This document shows positions 61,726 through 64,000 of a DNA stretch of 64,000 bases, piece after piece. The stretch lies in assembly GCF_014843845.1 (NCBI RefSeq), contig NZ_JHQS01000006.1, positions 1-64,000 on the forward strand. Direction: 5' to 3'. Position 1 is the first letter of the stretch. Each line of letters opens with the position of its first letter. The position numbers and the translations under genes are program-made. The DNA is from Mesorhizobium amorphae (GTDB lineage Bacteria; Pseudomonadota; Alphaproteobacteria; Rhizobiales; Rhizobiaceae). The notes beneath the pieces were generated by a model. That model was not told the DNA's origin. It made no database searches and saw nothing but the letters and a program-made list of their open reading frames with translations.

Positions 61726-62445
61726 ATGCTGTCGATCAGCATGCTTGCCTGGATCGTCGTTGCGATGGAGGCGACGGGGATGACGCTTCCCGCCTTCTGT
61801 TCGGCCGGAGCGCTGTGGGCCGCGCCTTCCGCCGCTTCGCTCGACCTGGTGCTGGCGCTCAACCCGCCAGCATCGCTCGCCGGCAGCTGGGCGCTGATGC
61901 TTGCGGCCATGATGGCGCCCTTGCTGATCGCGCCGGTGCGCCACATCCGCGATCGCTGCTTCCCGCGACGCCGTGCGCGTGCCGTAGCGCTCTTCGTTGC
62001 CGGCTATGCCGCAAGCTGGATGGTTGCGGGCGCAGTGCTGCTGTCCTTGGCCTTCGCGGTTGGGCTGACCGCTCCGGCATCTTGGCTGCCGCTCACGGCA
62101 GCGGCAATTCTTGCCCTTGTTTGGCAGATTTCGCCCGCCAAGCAGATTTGTCTCAATCGATGCCACGTCCGGCCGGAGCTGGCCGCGTTCGGGCCGGCGG
62201 CCGATCTCGACGCGATCCATTTCGGTGCGGCGCACGGCGTCTGGTGTGTCGGCTCATGCTGGACATTGATGCTGTTGCCCTTGCTGGTTGCGTATGGGCA
62301 TATCGCCGCCATGGCCGCGGTCGCGCTGTGGCTTTTCGCCGAGCGTCTCGACCGGCCGGTGCCACCGCGCTGGAGCTGGCGCGGCCCGGGCAAGGCCATC
62401 CGCATTGCGGTTGCGCAAATAGGGATGCGACCGCCGCGCAGCTAA
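61726..62445 (+). CDS. DUF2182 membrane protein
   Basis: 239 residues, mostly hydrophobic with several membrane segments. It holds WALMLAAMMAPLLIAP, SPAKQICLNRCH and HGVWCVGSCWTLMLL, cysteine- and Met-rich motifs of DUF2182, often described as a predicted metal-binding membrane protein. It follows the tyrosinase remnant, where a copper-handling partner would make sense (inference). Intact frame. Confidence 0.82.
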   Translation: MLSISMLAWIVVAMEATGMTLPAFCSAGALWAAPSAASLDLVLALNPPASLAGSWALMLAAMMAPLLIAPVRHIRDRCFPRRRARAVALFVAGYAASWMVAGAVLLSLAFAVGLTAPASWLPLTAAAILALVWQISPAKQICLNRCHVRPELAAFGPAADLDAIHFGAAHGVWCVGSCWTLMLLPLLVAYGHIAAMAAVALWLFAERLDRPVPPRWSWRGPGKAIRIAVAQIGMRPPRS

Positions 62446-62543
62446 AGCAATTCCGGCAAAAGTGCGTAGCGGTTTTCCGTCCGGAATCGCGTCAAAACAA
62501 AAGGATAGAGCGGTTCTGCGTTTCCGTGAAACGGTGAATCGCT
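62446..62543. repeat. RIME1-like rhizobial intergenic element
   Basis: GCAATTCCGGCAAAAGTGCG then TAGCGGTTTTCCGTCCGG...AATCGC forms the first palindrome and AGAGCGGTTCTGCG...GAATCGCTC the second, the layout of Rhizobium-specific RIME elements. It sits just after the DUF2182 stop. The half copy at 27608-27645 is related. Confidence 0.85.
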
Positions 62544-62602
62544 CCAGCAGATCGCACGGCGGCGAATCGCCGGAACGAATCATCCGGCGCGAATCAAAAA
62601 AG

Positions 62603-62643
62603 AAGCCGTTCAAGGTCCCCCCTTGAACGGCTGGTCGAGTCCC
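62603..62643 (-). terminator. Rho-independent terminator on the minus strand, no gene in front
   Basis: AGCCGTTCAAGG and CCTTGAACGGCT form a perfect 12-base stem with loop TCCCC, and a TTCTTTTTT run follows only in the minus-strand direction. No gene reads into it from the right, so the transcript it ends is unidentified; a small RNA is possible. Confidence 0.75.
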
Positions 62644-62895
62644 CTGCTCCCCTGAACTCTTGACTGAAGTGCTGCCGATCGTTGCGAAACGACCGTTTTT
62701 GGAGTGGTTTTGGTGTGCCACAGCCGCCGCCGGACAGCAACGTAAACCACTTGTTAACCTTAACGTCCCCGACCCGTGAACAAGTGTTAACGATGCTGGC
62801 ACGCATCCTGCAACGCAACGCATGTAGTCATCGGAGGGCGCCCTGTCTGTTCGCCGATGGGACATGAAAAGACAGATTGCGCGGAAGAGCACAAA

Positions 62896-63534
62896 ATGAA
62901 CCAGAACGGATCGATCACGCTGTTCCATTATTGGAACCGGCTGCGTGATGGGCGCTCCGCCCCGAAGCGTTCGGAAGTGGAGCCTGCCGACATCAAATCG
63001 CTGCTTGCCGACACGTTCATCCTCGAAAGGGATACGCGCGGCGAAGCGGTGTTCCGGCTTGCCGGCACCAGGCTTTGCGCCGGATATGGCCGTGAACTCA
63101 AGGGGTTCTCCTTTCCCTCCCTGTGGCGCGAGAAGGACCAGCGGCTCGTCGCGCGGCTGGTTCACGGCGTCTTCGACCAGAAGTCGGTGGTGCTCATCAC
63201 CTATGAGGGTTTTAGCCGCAACGGCCGTTCCAACAAATTCGAACTGCTTGCCCTGCCGCTCGACGGCGGCGTCGAGAATCCGCGCTGCATGGGCGTCATC
63301 AGCGCCGCCGAAAGGCCGTTCTGGCTAGGTGCCGATCCGATCACCGATGCACTGATCGATTCGATCCGCGTCGTCGATCCGGACAAGGAGCCGATGTTCC
63401 TGAAGAACCGGCCGGCGATCAGCGTTCCCTCGCTTGTCCCCTCCGAATACGACCCGCCCGAAACGATTTCGGCGCTCGGCCGCGCGCGCCGCATCCGCCA
63501 TCTCGTGGTGTTCGACGGCGGGCGTGGGGAATAG
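62896..63534 (+). CDS. PAS-domain protein
   Basis: 212 residues from the ATG at 62896, after GGAAGAG; an ATG at 62857 is weaker. A PAS domain spans about 15-150 (ITLFHYWNRLRDG, LADTFILERDTRG, VFRLAGTRLCAGYGREL), of the PAS_5-type found in alphaproteobacteria beside motility and c-di-GMP genes. It probably senses a small ligand or redox state. A PilZ gene follows on the same strand. Confidence 0.85.
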   Translation: MNQNGSITLFHYWNRLRDGRSAPKRSEVEPADIKSLLADTFILERDTRGEAVFRLAGTRLCAGYGRELKGFSFPSLWREKDQRLVARLVHGVFDQKSVVLITYEGFSRNGRSNKFELLALPLDGGVENPRCMGVISAAERPFWLGADPITDALIDSIRVVDPDKEPMFLKNRPAISVPSLVPSEYDPPETISALGRARRIRHLVVFDGGRGE

Positions 63535-63662
63535 TTCAAATCTGAAGTTTTATCTTAAGGCTGACGGCGGACTTTTCTTCTTTGTTAACCTGCATGGCTG
63601 TACTTTTCCGGGTGAAATTCCTCGCATCGACGCGCGGGAATGCCAACGGGGTGTAGGCAGTC

Positions 63663-64000
63663 ATGAGGTCAGCGGCGGTCGACTACGCGCCGTCCCACGC
63701 CGAAAGGCGTAACTTTCAGCGCGTCCGGGTCAAGATCTATGGGCGCTTCATGCTGGAAGACCGCACCGAGCACCCGTGCCAAGTGATCGACATGTCGCCT
63801 GGCAATGTCGCGTTGCGCACCGACCGCATCGGCATGCCCGGCGAAAAAGTCATCGCCTATATCGACCACATCGGCCGCATCGAAGGCGTCGTCACCCGCA
63901 CCTCGCAGGACGGCTTCGCCATGACCGTCATTGCCTCGGAGCGCAAGAAGGACAAGCTCGCCGCGCAGCTGACCTGGCTCGCCAACAAGCACGAGCTCGA
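63663..64000 (+). CDS. PilZ-domain protein, N-terminal part (cut by window edge)
   Basis: At least 112 residues from the ATG at 63663. The PilZ RxxxR motif is in ERRNFQRVRVK; the second motif reads DMSPGN rather than D/NxSxxG, so its last glycine is an asparagine. PilZ domains bind cyclic di-GMP. It follows the PAS gene on the same strand. The end lies beyond base 64000. Confidence 0.85.
   Translation, partial: MRSAAVDYAPSHAERRNFQRVRVKIYGRFMLEDRTEHPCQVIDMSPGNVALRTDRIGMPGEKVIAYIDHIGRIEGVVTRTSQDGFAMTVIASERKKDKLAAQLTWLANKHEL

Noticed and set aside
60971..62445. Intact tyrosinase/DUF2182 enzyme system
   Set aside because: The tyrosinase frame is broken and its copper ligands are missing, so no working enzyme can be claimed.

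Overview
The window looks like chromosome from a Mesorhizobium-like member of the Rhizobiales. The evidence is high GC, a rhizobial gene order (accB-accC-aat-DUF2155-NDUFA12, gcl-hyi-glxR), BA14K and NDUFA12-type proteins, an RNase E with an acidic insertion in its S1 domain, and several rhizobial intergenic palindromes (RIME-type elements, a 142-bp palindrome, CTCCCCC hairpins, AGTAGTGAGTAG tails). Nearly all genes are ordinary chromosomal ones. No phage, insertion sequence, plasmid origin or CRISPR array was seen.

Layout. 1-3.8 kb: start of tuf (minus), a DMT exporter and a sulfotransferase between tuf and a tRNA-Tyr/tRNA-Gly pair, then rlmB. 3.8-8.5 kb: glyoxylate operon gcl-hyi-glxR with a divergent IclR regulator. 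8.5-12 kb: ybaK-like gene, small membrane and envelope proteins, tRNA-Thr, cupin. 12-14.8 kb: a beta-helix/RTX secreted protein between a decayed TetR copy and an intact TetR gene. 14.8-25.6 kb: two polyamine-type ABC importer operons meeting tail to tail, one with an MBL-fold hydrolase, the other with an amidase and a TetR regulator. 25.8-29.1 kb: accessory surface-glycan cluster (two glycosyltransferases, hexapeptide acyltransferase, methyltransferase). 29.6-44.7 kb: nadK, DEAD-box helicase, OmpA lipoprotein, two GFA proteins, prfB, mrcA, N-acetylmuramoyl-L-alanine amidase, rne, glsA. 44.7-58.4 kb: aminotransferase, M48 protease, DsbA-like protein, aroQ, accBC, aat, DUF2155, NDUFA12, panBC, GNAT, gatB, CBS, rhomboid. 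58.6-62.4 kb: small propeptide-like protein, S8 peptidase, tyrosinase remnant, DUF2182 protein. 62.8-64 kb: PAS protein and the start of a PilZ protein.

Points most worth a second look: prfB needs a programmed +1 frameshift and is otherwise split; a tyrosinase gene has lost its copper-binding core but keeps both ends; a stand-alone protein resembling a subtilase propeptide lies just downstream of an S8 peptidase; a TetR gene faces an ABC operon across two AATTGNNNCAATT operators; and a terminator on the minus strand near 62.6 kb has no gene in front of it. I found no clearly new multi-gene system. The S8 peptidase/propeptide-like protein/tyrosinase/DUF2182 locus is the best candidate for undescribed biology.
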